A stretch of DNA of 32,740 bases from Fuerstiella sp. Its GTDB lineage: Bacteria > Planctomycetota > Planctomycetia > Planctomycetales > Planctomycetaceae. A program made the translations under genes and the position numbers. Shown piece after piece: positions 8,954-15,968 of the stretch. The stretch's first letter is position 1; each line of letters begins with the position of its first letter. The notes beneath the pieces were generated by a model that was not told the origin of the DNA, did not search any database, and saw only the letters and a list, made by a program, of their open reading frames with translations. Location of the stretch: assembly GCA_029247265.1 (NCBI GenBank), contig JAQWLN010000053.1:1-32740 (forward strand), in the 5' to 3' direction.

Positions 8954-9376
8954 ATGCCCAGCAACACTTCCGAAAACACGAATCAGGACGCTATAGTTTT
9001 CTTCGACGGCGTCTGTGGGCTGTGCAATCACACGGTCAACTTCCTCATGTCCAGAGATCGACGAGGCGTGCTGAAGTTTGCCCCGCTGCAGGGAGACACG
9101 GCGGCCCGTCTCGTTCCGGATAAGGCTCGACAGGACCTCAATTCATTCGTTTTCGGCAATAACGAACGCCTGTACTACCGTTCAGGCGCCATGGCCAGAA
9201 TCCTGATGCGAATCGGCGGCCCCTGGCGTATACTGGGAGCAATATTGTGGCTGATCCCCTGGCCAATACGTGACGTGGGATATCGAATTGTGGCCGCTCT
9301 CCGTTACAAATTGTTTGGCAAACATGAGTCGTGCCGACTGCCCACTTCCGAAGAACGAAGACGATTTCTCGACTGA
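8954..9376 (+). CDS. DUF393 (DCC family) thiol-disulfide oxidoreductase-like protein
   Basis: A 140-residue protein opening with the family motif FFDGVCGLCN. It contains the D-x-x-C-x-x-C signature (D18, C21, C24), then the usual FAPLQGDTA segment and a hydrophobic stretch (WRILGAILWLIPWPIRDVGY). DUF393 proteins are predicted to have a thioredoxin-like redox role, but substrates are not established. The C terminus ending with KHESCRLP is typical. The start at 8954 is the first ATG that leaves the motif near the N terminus. A membrane-protein frame overlaps its 3' end, which suggests co-transcription. Confidence 0.88.
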   Translation: MPSNTSENTNQDAIVFFDGVCGLCNHTVNFLMSRDRRGVLKFAPLQGDTAARLVPDKARQDLNSFVFGNNERLYYRSGAMARILMRIGGPWRILGAILWLIPWPIRDVGYRIVAALRYKLFGKHESCRLPTSEERRRFLD

Positions 9377-9632
9377 CCGTGCGGAATCGAACAGCGATTC
9401 TGCGCCTGCTTCAAAACGCGAATGCCGTATGAGTGTCGCGTTGTCCAGCATAGCTTTTTTCGTCAGTTATGTGATTACTGCGGGCCCGGCAGTCTTCATC
9501 GTCAGGCGGTTCGACATGACGACGTTTGGCGCTGTTGTTGAAATGCTGTACGCGCCACTCGTCCTCATCGTGCAGATGAACATCCCTGTAATTGCGCCGC
9601 TGATCAAGGCCTGGGTGTCGCTTTTTCGATAG
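9324..9632 (+). CDS. Small hypothetical membrane protein
   Basis: A 102-residue frame starting at ATG 9324, overlapping the last 53 bases of the DUF393 gene in another frame. The first 35 residues are polar and acidic. Two hydrophobic segments follow (about 37-55 and 68-92), each long enough to span the membrane, joined by a short basic loop (RRFD). A shorter version could start at ATG 9429. I recognise no family. The membrane pattern extends well beyond the overlap, so it is more than a shadow of DUF393, but no ribosome binding site stands out. Confidence 0.5.
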   Translation: MSRADCPLPKNEDDFSTDRAESNSDSAPASKRECRMSVALSSIAFFVSYVITAGPAVFIVRRFDMTTFGAVVEMLYAPLVLIVQMNIPVIAPLIKAWVSLFR

Positions 9633-10077
9633 CGACGTTATGAAGTGATTTCCTTTCAGACCTAGGATGAGCGTAACGACTCATCAGGGAAGTGTGGTCA
9701 CGGTTTCCACGCCGTGACGTTCCGCTCGCCGTCATCGCCAGATACAATTTTCGTTTGAGCTGCACGAGCGGCATGTCACAGACAAACCTGCCTGATAGAT
9801 ATAGAATGTCGCCGCCGTCCGAAACAGCACATGTTCTCTGTCGTTCCTGTACCCTGGGCACCTCAGACTCACTGATTGACACGCTGCAGCGTTGCGCCTA
9901 ACGTACTTACCGTTCTTCGCGTTGAATTAACCGGCTCGTTCCCGCCTCGTGCCGTATTCGTCTACGGTTTCTCTTAGTGCAATCTGAACAACCCGATGGT
10001 CTTGCGTCACGTAGACCGCGGGGACCGAAACATCGGTGTCTCGTTCATGTGCACCTCAATTAGATGTGGATCCTGAA
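9633..10077. other. Intergenic stretch, no convincing gene
   Basis: This 445-base gap lies between the small membrane protein and the DUF1573 gene. Short frames here have no family features. Two small inverted repeats occur near its left end: GATGAG/CTCATC (9666-9685) and GTCACGG/CCGTGAC (9697-9718). Neither is followed by a T run, so they are not clear terminators, though they sit where one for the upstream unit would be expected. The promoter of the DUF1573 gene should be here, but I could not pick it with confidence. Confidence 0.5.
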
Positions 10078-11070
10078 ATGAGGAATCTCAAATACTCAAT
10101 CTTTGTCGTCCTCACCATGATAATCACTGCTGCCAATGCGTCAGCGGATCCATGGGCGCAACAGATGGTGGCTGCAAAGAAGATTAATTTCGGGGTCATT
10201 GCAACAGGATCTGAAGCGAAGAAACTTATCGAAGTAAAGAATGTGTACTCAGTCGTGGTACACATATCCAACGTCAGCACGACCTGCGGGTGTTCCGCTG
10301 CGACTACCGGCAAACAAACCCTGCAGCCCGGCGAATCAACGCACGTTGAAGTAGAGATGAATACTCAGACTTACTCGGGTCGAAAAGACCCGAGTCTGAT
10401 AATCAAGTTTGACAGCCCCCGGTTCGCTGAGGTTCGAGTTCCAATTGCCGTCTACATTCGAACCGATATTGTCATGTCCCCCGGAAAATTGAAGTTCGGT
10501 GATATCGATGTCGGCAGCGAAGGGACGGCAGTTGTGGATATTGCATATGCCGGTCGATCGGACTGGAATATTGTCGATATCAAGTTCGGCAACAAGAACA
10601 TGAAGGCGACCCTCAGCCCTCCTCAGCACTCAGCGGGACTGGTCAGGTTCAAACTGACCATGACGTTGAACGGCAGTGCCAAAGCGGGCACTGTCCGTGA
10701 CCTGGTGACAATCGTCACCAACGACAAGATAAACCCTTATGTGCCGTTAATGGTGGATGGCAGGGTGCTGTCTGAATTCTCAGTCGTTCCACGTGCGATC
10801 GACGTTGGCGTTGTCGCAGCTGGTAAAACGGCGATGAAGCAGATCGTCGTCAAGGGCAGGACGCCCTTCACGATTGAATCTGTCGATTGTGAAGGTATGG
10901 CCGACTGCTTCAAAGCCACGATCGGCAAAGACGCCCGGGTGATTCATTCCGTCCCAATTGAATTCGTCGCACCCAATCGCCCGGGAAGGTTCTCTGAGCA
11001 ACTGATCGTGAAGATCAACGGACGCCAGGAACTTCTGCGTATGAATGTCACGGGCACGATTGTCAACTAA
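10078..11070 (+). CDS. DUF1573 domain protein, exported
   Basis: A 330-residue protein. ATG 10078 was chosen because it gives a clean signal peptide (LKYSIFVVLTMIITAANASA); a GTG at 10036 would bury it. Three immunoglobulin-like beta domains follow. The first carries the DUF1573 hallmark: FGVIATGSEAKK, then a two-cysteine turn STTCGCS (C70, C72), then LQPGEST. The later repeats keep the VGVVAAGKTA pattern but not the C-x-C. The fold resembles ASH/MSP-type beta sandwiches. Location is periplasm or cell surface; the biochemical role of DUF1573 is not known. Its last 291 bases are overlapped in antisense by the frame of the convergent lipoprotein gene. Confidence 0.88.
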   Translation: MRNLKYSIFVVLTMIITAANASADPWAQQMVAAKKINFGVIATGSEAKKLIEVKNVYSVVVHISNVSTTCGCSAATTGKQTLQPGESTHVEVEMNTQTYSGRKDPSLIIKFDSPRFAEVRVPIAVYIRTDIVMSPGKLKFGDIDVGSEGTAVVDIAYAGRSDWNIVDIKFGNKNMKATLSPPQHSAGLVRFKLTMTLNGSAKAGTVRDLVTIVTNDKINPYVPLMVDGRVLSEFSVVPRAIDVGVVAAGKTAMKQIVVKGRTPFTIESVDCEGMADCFKATIGKDARVIHSVPIEFVAPNRPGRFSEQLIVKINGRQELLRMNVTGTIVN

Positions 11071-12519
11071 GCTCAGCCGCTGCGATTGTTCGTTGCTTAC
11101 AAGTGTGCTGACCAGTTTTCGCTGAGGGCGAAAGCACAGGACGAAGGTGTTGCGGCCGTCTTCGACACGGATCGGAACCTGCCGCCAGTGCGTGCCCGAC
11201 GGCGGTGCCAGAGACCTGCCGACCGAGGCCACGGATGAAACTTCCAGGATGTGATCACCTTCCGGTAGCCCAACCTGGACCACTTCAATTCGCTCGGGCA
11301 AGACCTGCAGATGCCTCGTATCGGGTTTTTCCAGTGCTTCCCACGCGATGCCACCCAGATTCAGCAGCAGGTCAGCGCCTGTTCCACCCGCCACAGACAT
11401 CTGATCCTTCACCGCGTACACAGCCCCCTTCTTCACGATTCGCCGTGAAATGGCTCGGGCGATCTGATCGTTGCGATCCGCACCGTATGAGTCCCACGCA
11501 GCCTGATTCAGATCCACCAGTACGCGGCTGCGAGCAGTCGATTGCCCATCCTGCCTGACACGAATGACGGTCGTCAGCGGATGAGTGCTGACCTGAGTGG
11601 TGGGCTTCGCGATCTGAACAGGCGCAACCGTGGGAGGCAATGTGTGATCGCCCACGGCGCTCAGAATCCGATCGGCAATCAGCAGCGCCGCCGAAGTCGG
11701 AGCTGCGTGCTCAGGCATCCAGTCCGTCACGCGACCGGCAAACGTAATGACGTGTACAACGCCGTTTCCCTGCTGACTGTTGGTTCCAAAGCTGGCGTTG
11801 ACGATAGGTGGCGTTTTACTGGCTGCCGCAATGCCCGACGACGACCAGTACCCGACCTGATCAATTGCTCGCTGCGTGATGTCCGCATCCATCGGATTCT
11901 CGGAACGAACGGCCGCATGCAGGTAAGCTGAAAATGCATTCGCCGAGAGCCGTGGAGGTACTGCGACCTTCGGTTCGTCTTCATTGGAGTGGCTGACAGC
12001 GACGACTTCAGCTTCAACCTCCGCCTCCGATGCAGTCAGCCCCTGACGATCCAACGCAAGCTTTTCTGTCGTTTGGCTGGCGTAGGCAAACGCATCCTGC
12101 TGATTCCCAAGAAGACTCGACAAAATCAGCAGGTTGTCGACCATTCTCTGCTCAAACTCGCGACCTGACCACGCCACAGCTTTGTCGTCGGTAATCATAG
12201 CGGTCGTCTGTTCACGCAGATCCTTCTGTCGCAGAAAATCCAGACGCTTACGACTCTCTCGAAACGCAGTTTCCGATTCCGCTGGCTGACCGGTCATCAG
12301 AAGTGTCAGCCCGCGATCAATCGCGATGACTTCCGTGTCGGCACCCCGCGATGCCGCTGCCTTGTCGAAGGCTGCGAGCGCAGCTTCCGGAGTACCCTTG
12401 TCGATCCTGGCGATGGCAGCAAGCTGATGTTTGGCGGCCGTTCTGCAACCACAGCTCAACACCAGAACTACGCAGCAGAATCCCACACAGCATAACGACA
12501 GAGGTATGTGAATTCTCAT
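10780..12519 (-). CDS. COG3014-like lipoprotein with a C-terminal antisense extension
   Basis: The start ATG 12519 gives a short signal peptide with a cysteine-rich lipobox (VVLVLSCGC). ATG 12588 in the same frame is an alternative. Residues after the signal hold a TPR-like segment (GLTLLMTGQPAESETAFRES), and the middle has the COG3014-like block on nucleotide or lipid-binding beta structure (AALLIADRILSAVGDH). Recognisable sequence ends near FVLCFRPQRKLVS, coded at about 11100. The frame then continues about 100 codons opposite the DUF1573 gene, with a composition unlike the rest. The gene lies downstream of the LpoB-like lipoprotein in the same direction, a pairing that suggests a shared envelope role. 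Function is not established; the family call is from pattern memory and moderate. Confidence 0.68.
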   Translation of the reverse strand: MRIHIPLSLCCVGFCCVVLVLSCGCRTAAKHQLAAIARIDKGTPEAALAAFDKAAASRGADTEVIAIDRGLTLLMTGQPAESETAFRESRKRLDFLRQKDLREQTTAMITDDKAVAWSGREFEQRMVDNLLILSSLLGNQQDAFAYASQTTEKLALDRQGLTASEAEVEAEVVAVSHSNEDEPKVAVPPRLSANAFSAYLHAAVRSENPMDADITQRAIDQVGYWSSSGIAAASKTPPIVNASFGTNSQQGNGVVHVITFAGRVTDWMPEHAAPTSAALLIADRILSAVGDHTLPPTVAPVQIAKPTTQVSTHPLTTVIRVRQDGQSTARSRVLVDLNQAAWDSYGADRNDQIARAISRRIVKKGAVYAVKDQMSVAGGTGADLLLNLGGIAWEALEKPDTRHLQVLPERIEVVQVGLPEGDHILEVSSVASVGRSLAPPSGTHWRQVPIRVEDGRNTFVLCFRPQRKLVSTLVSNEQSQRLSLVDNRARDIHTQKFLASVDLHDQLLREPSRAIGCDEFNWDGMNHPGVFADRGFEAVGHTFTIDRFNREGRPALDDDLLHRRFTSCDNANVDRTWND

Positions 12520-12673
12520 GGAACGAACACTGGCCTGTCCACGAATGCGGACGGACGAGGCAGAGGGATCATATTCGTATTTCGCCATAACAACACCGTC
12601 AAACAGGATAGCGCGGCTCCTGATAAATTCACCTGAGCCGTAACAGCGCCCAGCACGGACGGGAAACGAAGTG

Positions 12674-13336
12674 TCATTTACCGTAGTGACGCAATGCACC
12701 AAGCTTCGATTTGTGGTACCCCTTCCGCAGCGTCGCGCGTTCCTTGAGCGATTCGCCGGAATGAATGTCCAGCAATTCCAGAGTCAACACGTAGTCTCGC
12801 TGATAGCTCTTGTTGCTCGTTGTCGTCCCGGATGTGATCTGAGCAAACAGCAGATAATCGAATGGCTGATCGGTTCGCTCCAGGACGGCCTGCAGCTGAC
12901 GTTGTTTTTCCGGCAGCACCAGAACATCCGGACGGCAACGACATTCCGCCATGGCGGCCTCAACATAACGCCGACTGATCATGCGAAACTGGTCCGACTC
13001 TCCGATCAGCGCATCGATGTGTTCGTATATCTGTTCACGAAAATCACCGATCTGTTCGATGCTGCGGTTTTCGACGCCCACAAAGCAGACGTTCCGCACC
13101 GGCTGACCGTTTGATTCCGTAAAGGACACGGTTCGGACGTCGGTGCAGGCCCTGCCGAGCATACGAGCAACAGACTCATCGATCAGTGGCTTCCATGTTT
13201 CAGCACCTGCTTCGTGACTGCCGACCATGTCCTGATCAGTCTTGGCGAGTACATGAGCATGCTGTCGGCCTCGACAGCCGCTGAAAAGCAGGACAACAAG
13301 CAGTGCTGCCGCTGCCAGCGAGTGTAATTTATTCAT
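12674..13336 (-). CDS. LpoB-like outer-membrane lipoprotein (penicillin-binding protein activator family)
   Basis: A 220-residue protein with a clear lipoprotein signal (LLVVLLFSGC, lipidated C21). The mature part resembles the LpoB/COG3417 fold: an N-terminal strand and helix, DLLFAQIT-type and YVLTLELLDIHSGE-type strands, and a basic end (RKGYHKSKLG). In E. coli LpoB reaches through the periplasm to activate PBP1b. LpoB-like proteins also occur in organisms without that partner, so the exact role here is inference. It is first in a minus-strand pair with the COG3014-like lipoprotein (155 bases between stop and start). No T-rich terminator separates the two. Confidence 0.75.
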   Translation of the reverse strand: MNKLHSLAAAALLVVLLFSGCRGRQHAHVLAKTDQDMVGSHEAGAETWKPLIDESVARMLGRACTDVRTVSFTESNGQPVRNVCFVGVENRSIEQIGDFREQIYEHIDALIGESDQFRMISRRYVEAAMAECRCRPDVLVLPEKQRQLQAVLERTDQPFDYLLFAQITSGTTTSNKSYQRDYVLTLELLDIHSGESLKERATLRKGYHKSKLGALRHYGK

Positions 13337-13452
13337 GTGTTCGATCCATCGAACAAGGGGACGGTAACATTAGATCGCGTACATTACGTCGGCCGTACAA
13401 TCGAGCCAATATGATCTTCGGCGTGCAACGTGTACTGGAAACACCGCGCATG

Positions 13453-13482
13453 AAAAAAGGATCCCGGTCGTGAACGGGATCC
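13453..13482 (-). terminator. Rho-independent terminator after the TPR gene
   Basis: GGATCCCG (13459-13466) pairs with CGGGATCC (13475-13482) around an 8-base loop. On the minus strand it is followed by six T residues (complement of 13453-13458). It lies 45 bases past the stop of the TPR gene, so that gene is its own unit and the LpoB-like gene must have its own promoter in 13337-13452. Confidence 0.88.
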
Positions 13483-13527
13483 TCAGGAGAAATTTTTGCG
13501 TGAGTACTTGCAGCGTAAGTGTTTAGG

Positions 13528-13929
13528 TCAGATAAGTTCGGAAAAAGTTTCGGTCGAAGATATTGTCAACTCCGCTGATGGCAGGGCGATTCTTAATTCA
13601 TATTCACTTTCGCCACCGAGTTCTTCGGCAAGATCTGCCAGTTCTTCACTGCCCACCATGCGATAGCAGCTCGAAAGTTCGCTCCAGGCAAATCGGCGAA
13701 CGGGCGAAGGCATCATCCGCGCCGCCGCTTCAAGTTGGGGGATGGCCTGCTGTTCATCGCCCGATCGTTTCAGAGCAATTCCCAGAAGCAACCGTCGGGG
13801 ACCTTCCAGCGGCCCAGCACTGTCAACCTTTTCCAGTTCAGTAATTGCCCGGTGAGGCATATTCAGTTCCATATATCCATCCGCCGCGACCAGTCGGCGA
13901 ATTATTTTGGGAGTAACTTGAGTTCTCAC
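13528..13929 (-). CDS. Small TPR-like protein
   Basis: A 133-residue cytoplasmic protein with no signal peptide. The GTG at 13929 was chosen because an AGGAG box (complement of 13937-13941) sits seven bases upstream; TTG 13989 and GTG 13944 are in frame but less well placed. The N terminus (TPKIIRRLVAADGYMELNMPHRAI) and two helical-repeat units (LLLGIALKRSGDEQQAIPQLEAA and SELSSCYRMVGSEELADLAEEL) fit tetratricopeptide-type pairs. It ends with a polar, serine/threonine-rich tail. No partner is obvious. Such proteins usually mediate protein-protein contacts. Confidence 0.75.
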   Translation of the reverse strand: MRTQVTPKIIRRLVAADGYMELNMPHRAITELEKVDSAGPLEGPRRLLLGIALKRSGDEQQAIPQLEAAARMMPSPVRRFAWSELSSCYRMVGSEELADLAEELGGESEYELRIALPSAELTISSTETFSELI

Positions 13930-13936
13930 AGTTCGT

Positions 13937-13941
13937 CTCCT
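13937..13941 (-). promoter_or_regulatory. Ribosome binding site deciding the GTG start of the TPR gene
   Basis: AGGAG on the minus strand, seven bases before GTG 13929. It selects this start over the longer in-frame alternatives at 13944 and 13989. Confidence 0.65.
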
Positions 13942-13989
13942 TTTCACATTGATTCCTGTTGAACGATTTGTGTCTCGTTCTGATGACAA

Positions 13990-14630
13990 GTATTTGCAAG
14001 TGTCGCGCCAAAGATGCCAACAAACTCACAAATTCAACGTAACCCTTTTATAAAAAACAAGTTACAATGTTGCACTTTTCTTACACTCACATGGTGGACA
14101 CTGCCAAAATCTACAATTCAGCACAGGGCATTTGGTTGGTTTTGCAATCCGAAGCATCACTCAACCCAGAAACATGCGGATTTTACAACGGCCCGTAGTG
14201 ATGTATTGGCCCCGGAATACAGATGAGTGGCAGTTTGACCTTCTCAGATTTCCCCAATGATGCGTATGGAGGGAAGTCACACTTGAGATCTCAACGGTGA
14301 CGGTTTTCCGAAAATCCTGAAGGGGGGGGCATCGATGCTCGGGCCAGCCAGCGTCAGCAGGTTCACCGCTCTGAGTAATGACTTAGAGCCGGGTCGAGAC
14401 GTATGAACCTGTTCGAGTCGCCACGAGAGAAGTCGCCAATGCCGTGGAGCGGTCTGGTGGTTTTCATCGATAGTTCGAACAGAAGGCCAAACACGGCTCG
14501 AATTGGGTTACGGCGCCATTGTCGCCGACCCGTACATCCTGAAGTGTACGCACGCTGTTTTCGAATTGAGGATCTGAATTCTCGGATTTTAAAGCACAAC
14601 CTTGCGTAGTGACAATTCGGAAGCAGATAT
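13990..14630. other. 640-base intergenic region without a convincing gene
   Basis: This gap separates divergent units: the TPR gene on the left and the WecA-like gene on the right. The left part (14041-14075) is A/T-rich and holds TATAAA on the minus strand, a possible promoter for the TPR gene. The right part holds an eight-G run (14322-14329), a 10-base palindrome GCATCGATGC (14329-14338) and a strong nested stem-loop (14358-14411). Short frames here lack ribosome binding sites and family features. Confidence 0.6.
14358..14411 (+). other. Nested stem-loop, possible structured leader or small RNA
   Basis: The inner stem GCTCTGAGT (14368-14376) pairs over nine bases, including one G-U, with ACTTAGAGC (14381-14389) around an AATG tetraloop. 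The outer arms CAGGTTCA (14358-14365) and TGAACCTG (14404-14411) are perfect complements. The right-hand internal loop is 14 bases and the left only 2. No T run follows, so it is not a terminator. It lies about 220 bases upstream of the WecA-like gene. It matches no riboswitch I can name; the strand is assumed from the downstream gene. Confidence 0.5.
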
Positions 14631-15800
14631 ATGTTCACTTTTGCAGCGGCAGCATTCGGGGCCGCATTTATCACCTCACTACTGTTCACACCGTTAATCC
14701 GCAGAATGGCCCCGGCACTGGGACTGGTCGATGAACCGGGGTTGCGAAAAGTTCATGCCACGCCGACTCCTATGGGCGGTGGGATTGCCGTGTTTTTCGG
14801 ACTGATTTTCCCCGCACTCCTGGTGACCTTTGCCAACAACGCGACCAGACTGATTCCGTCGGCCTTAGGAGAACTTAGAGCCAGCATCGGCAACGACGTA
14901 ATCCTGCGTCACCAGACGATGGGCATTATCGCTGGCGCAGTCGTGCTGTTTGCGGTGGGACTGGCTGATGATCGCTGGAATCTTTCGTGGCGACTACGAC
15001 TCGGCGTTCAGCTTTTGGTGGCATTCGGTGTGACGCAGGCAGGAGTGCAGGCAACGGTATTTGTCGCTCAGCCCTGGATTGGCATCATGATCACGGTGCT
15101 GTGGATCATGGTTTTGACAAACGCGATGAACTTCCTCGACAACATGGACGGACTTTCGGCGGGAATTGGAGTCATTGCGAGCCTGCTGTCCGTCGGCATT
15201 CTGTTATTGATGGTTCCTCAACCTCATTTAATAGTGGCATTCGGGCTGCTGCTGCTGGCAGGATCCCTGACGGGGTTTCTCTGTTGGAACCGTCCCCCTG
15301 CATCGATCTTCATGGGCGACAGCGGCAGTAATCTGGTCGGTTTTCTGTTGGCAACACTGACGGTGAGCGGAACGTTTTATCAAGTCGAAACTTCCGCCAG
15401 CCGGCACGTAATTCTTGCTCCCTTGTGTATTCTGGCGATTCCACTTTACGATTTCCTGACGGTCATTCTGATTCGGCTGAGTAATGGACGCAGTCCGTTC
15501 CATGGTGACAAAAGTCACTTCTCGCACAGGCTGGTGGAACTTGGACTGCGGCCGGCCCGAGCAGTGCTCACGATTCACCTGGCCACATTGATGACGGGAC
15601 TGGGCGGCCTGTTGCTGTATAAGGTCGCAGACTGGACCGGCGCATGGTTGATCATCGCCCTGATCTGCTGTGTTCTGTCAATCGTATCGATTCTGGAGAC
15701 CGTGGGACGCAGGTCCATCAATGATGGACATTACGAAACAGCGGCCCCGACGACAAAAGAGAATCCCCCGCCTGACGAATCTCCCACTGCAATTTCCTGA
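14631..15800 (+). CDS. WecA/TagO-type undecaprenyl-phosphate sugar-1-phosphate transferase
   Basis: A 389-residue polytopic membrane protein of the MraY/WecA family. It attaches a sugar-1-phosphate from a UDP-sugar (often GlcNAc) to undecaprenyl phosphate, starting glycan assembly on the inner membrane. Visible motifs are the Mg-binding pair in GLADDRW (D113, D114), NAMNFLDNMDG (164-174), FMGDSGS (227-233) and the cytosolic HGDKSHFSHR loop (291-300). The histidine-rich loop favours WecA/TagO over MraY. The C-terminal about 35 residues are polar and proline-rich. The next gene, a Wzy/ligase-like protein, supports a role in surface polysaccharide rather than peptidoglycan. The sugar substrate cannot be read from sequence. 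Confidence 0.88.
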   Translation: MFTFAAAAFGAAFITSLLFTPLIRRMAPALGLVDEPGLRKVHATPTPMGGGIAVFFGLIFPALLVTFANNATRLIPSALGELRASIGNDVILRHQTMGIIAGAVVLFAVGLADDRWNLSWRLRLGVQLLVAFGVTQAGVQATVFVAQPWIGIMITVLWIMVLTNAMNFLDNMDGLSAGIGVIASLLSVGILLLMVPQPHLIVAFGLLLLAGSLTGFLCWNRPPASIFMGDSGSNLVGFLLATLTVSGTFYQVETSASRHVILAPLCILAIPLYDFLTVILIRLSNGRSPFHGDKSHFSHRLVELGLRPARAVLTIHLATLMTGLGGLLLYKVADWTGAWLIIALICCVLSIVSILETVGRRSINDGHYETAAPTTKENPPPDESPTAIS

Positions 15801-15968
15801 TGTGGCATAACCACAAACAGATACATGCAACCGAATGATGGTTGTGCAGCCACGTGGAAGTAACTTTTTTTGTTCGAATCAAAGAGTGAAAATCTCTCCA
15901 CGCGGCGTCTCGTGTAAAGCACCTTCCACGACCAGCATTTCGCAACGTTCATTCAGATTCTGTTCCTT

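Noticed and set aside
9661..9718. Two hairpins after the small membrane protein as a terminator
   Set aside because: No T run follows either stem, so I list them only within the intergenic description.
14403..14609. A 68-codon frame between the stem-loop and the WecA-like gene
   Set aside because: No ribosome binding site, no hydrophobic or domain pattern, and it begins inside the stem-loop arm.
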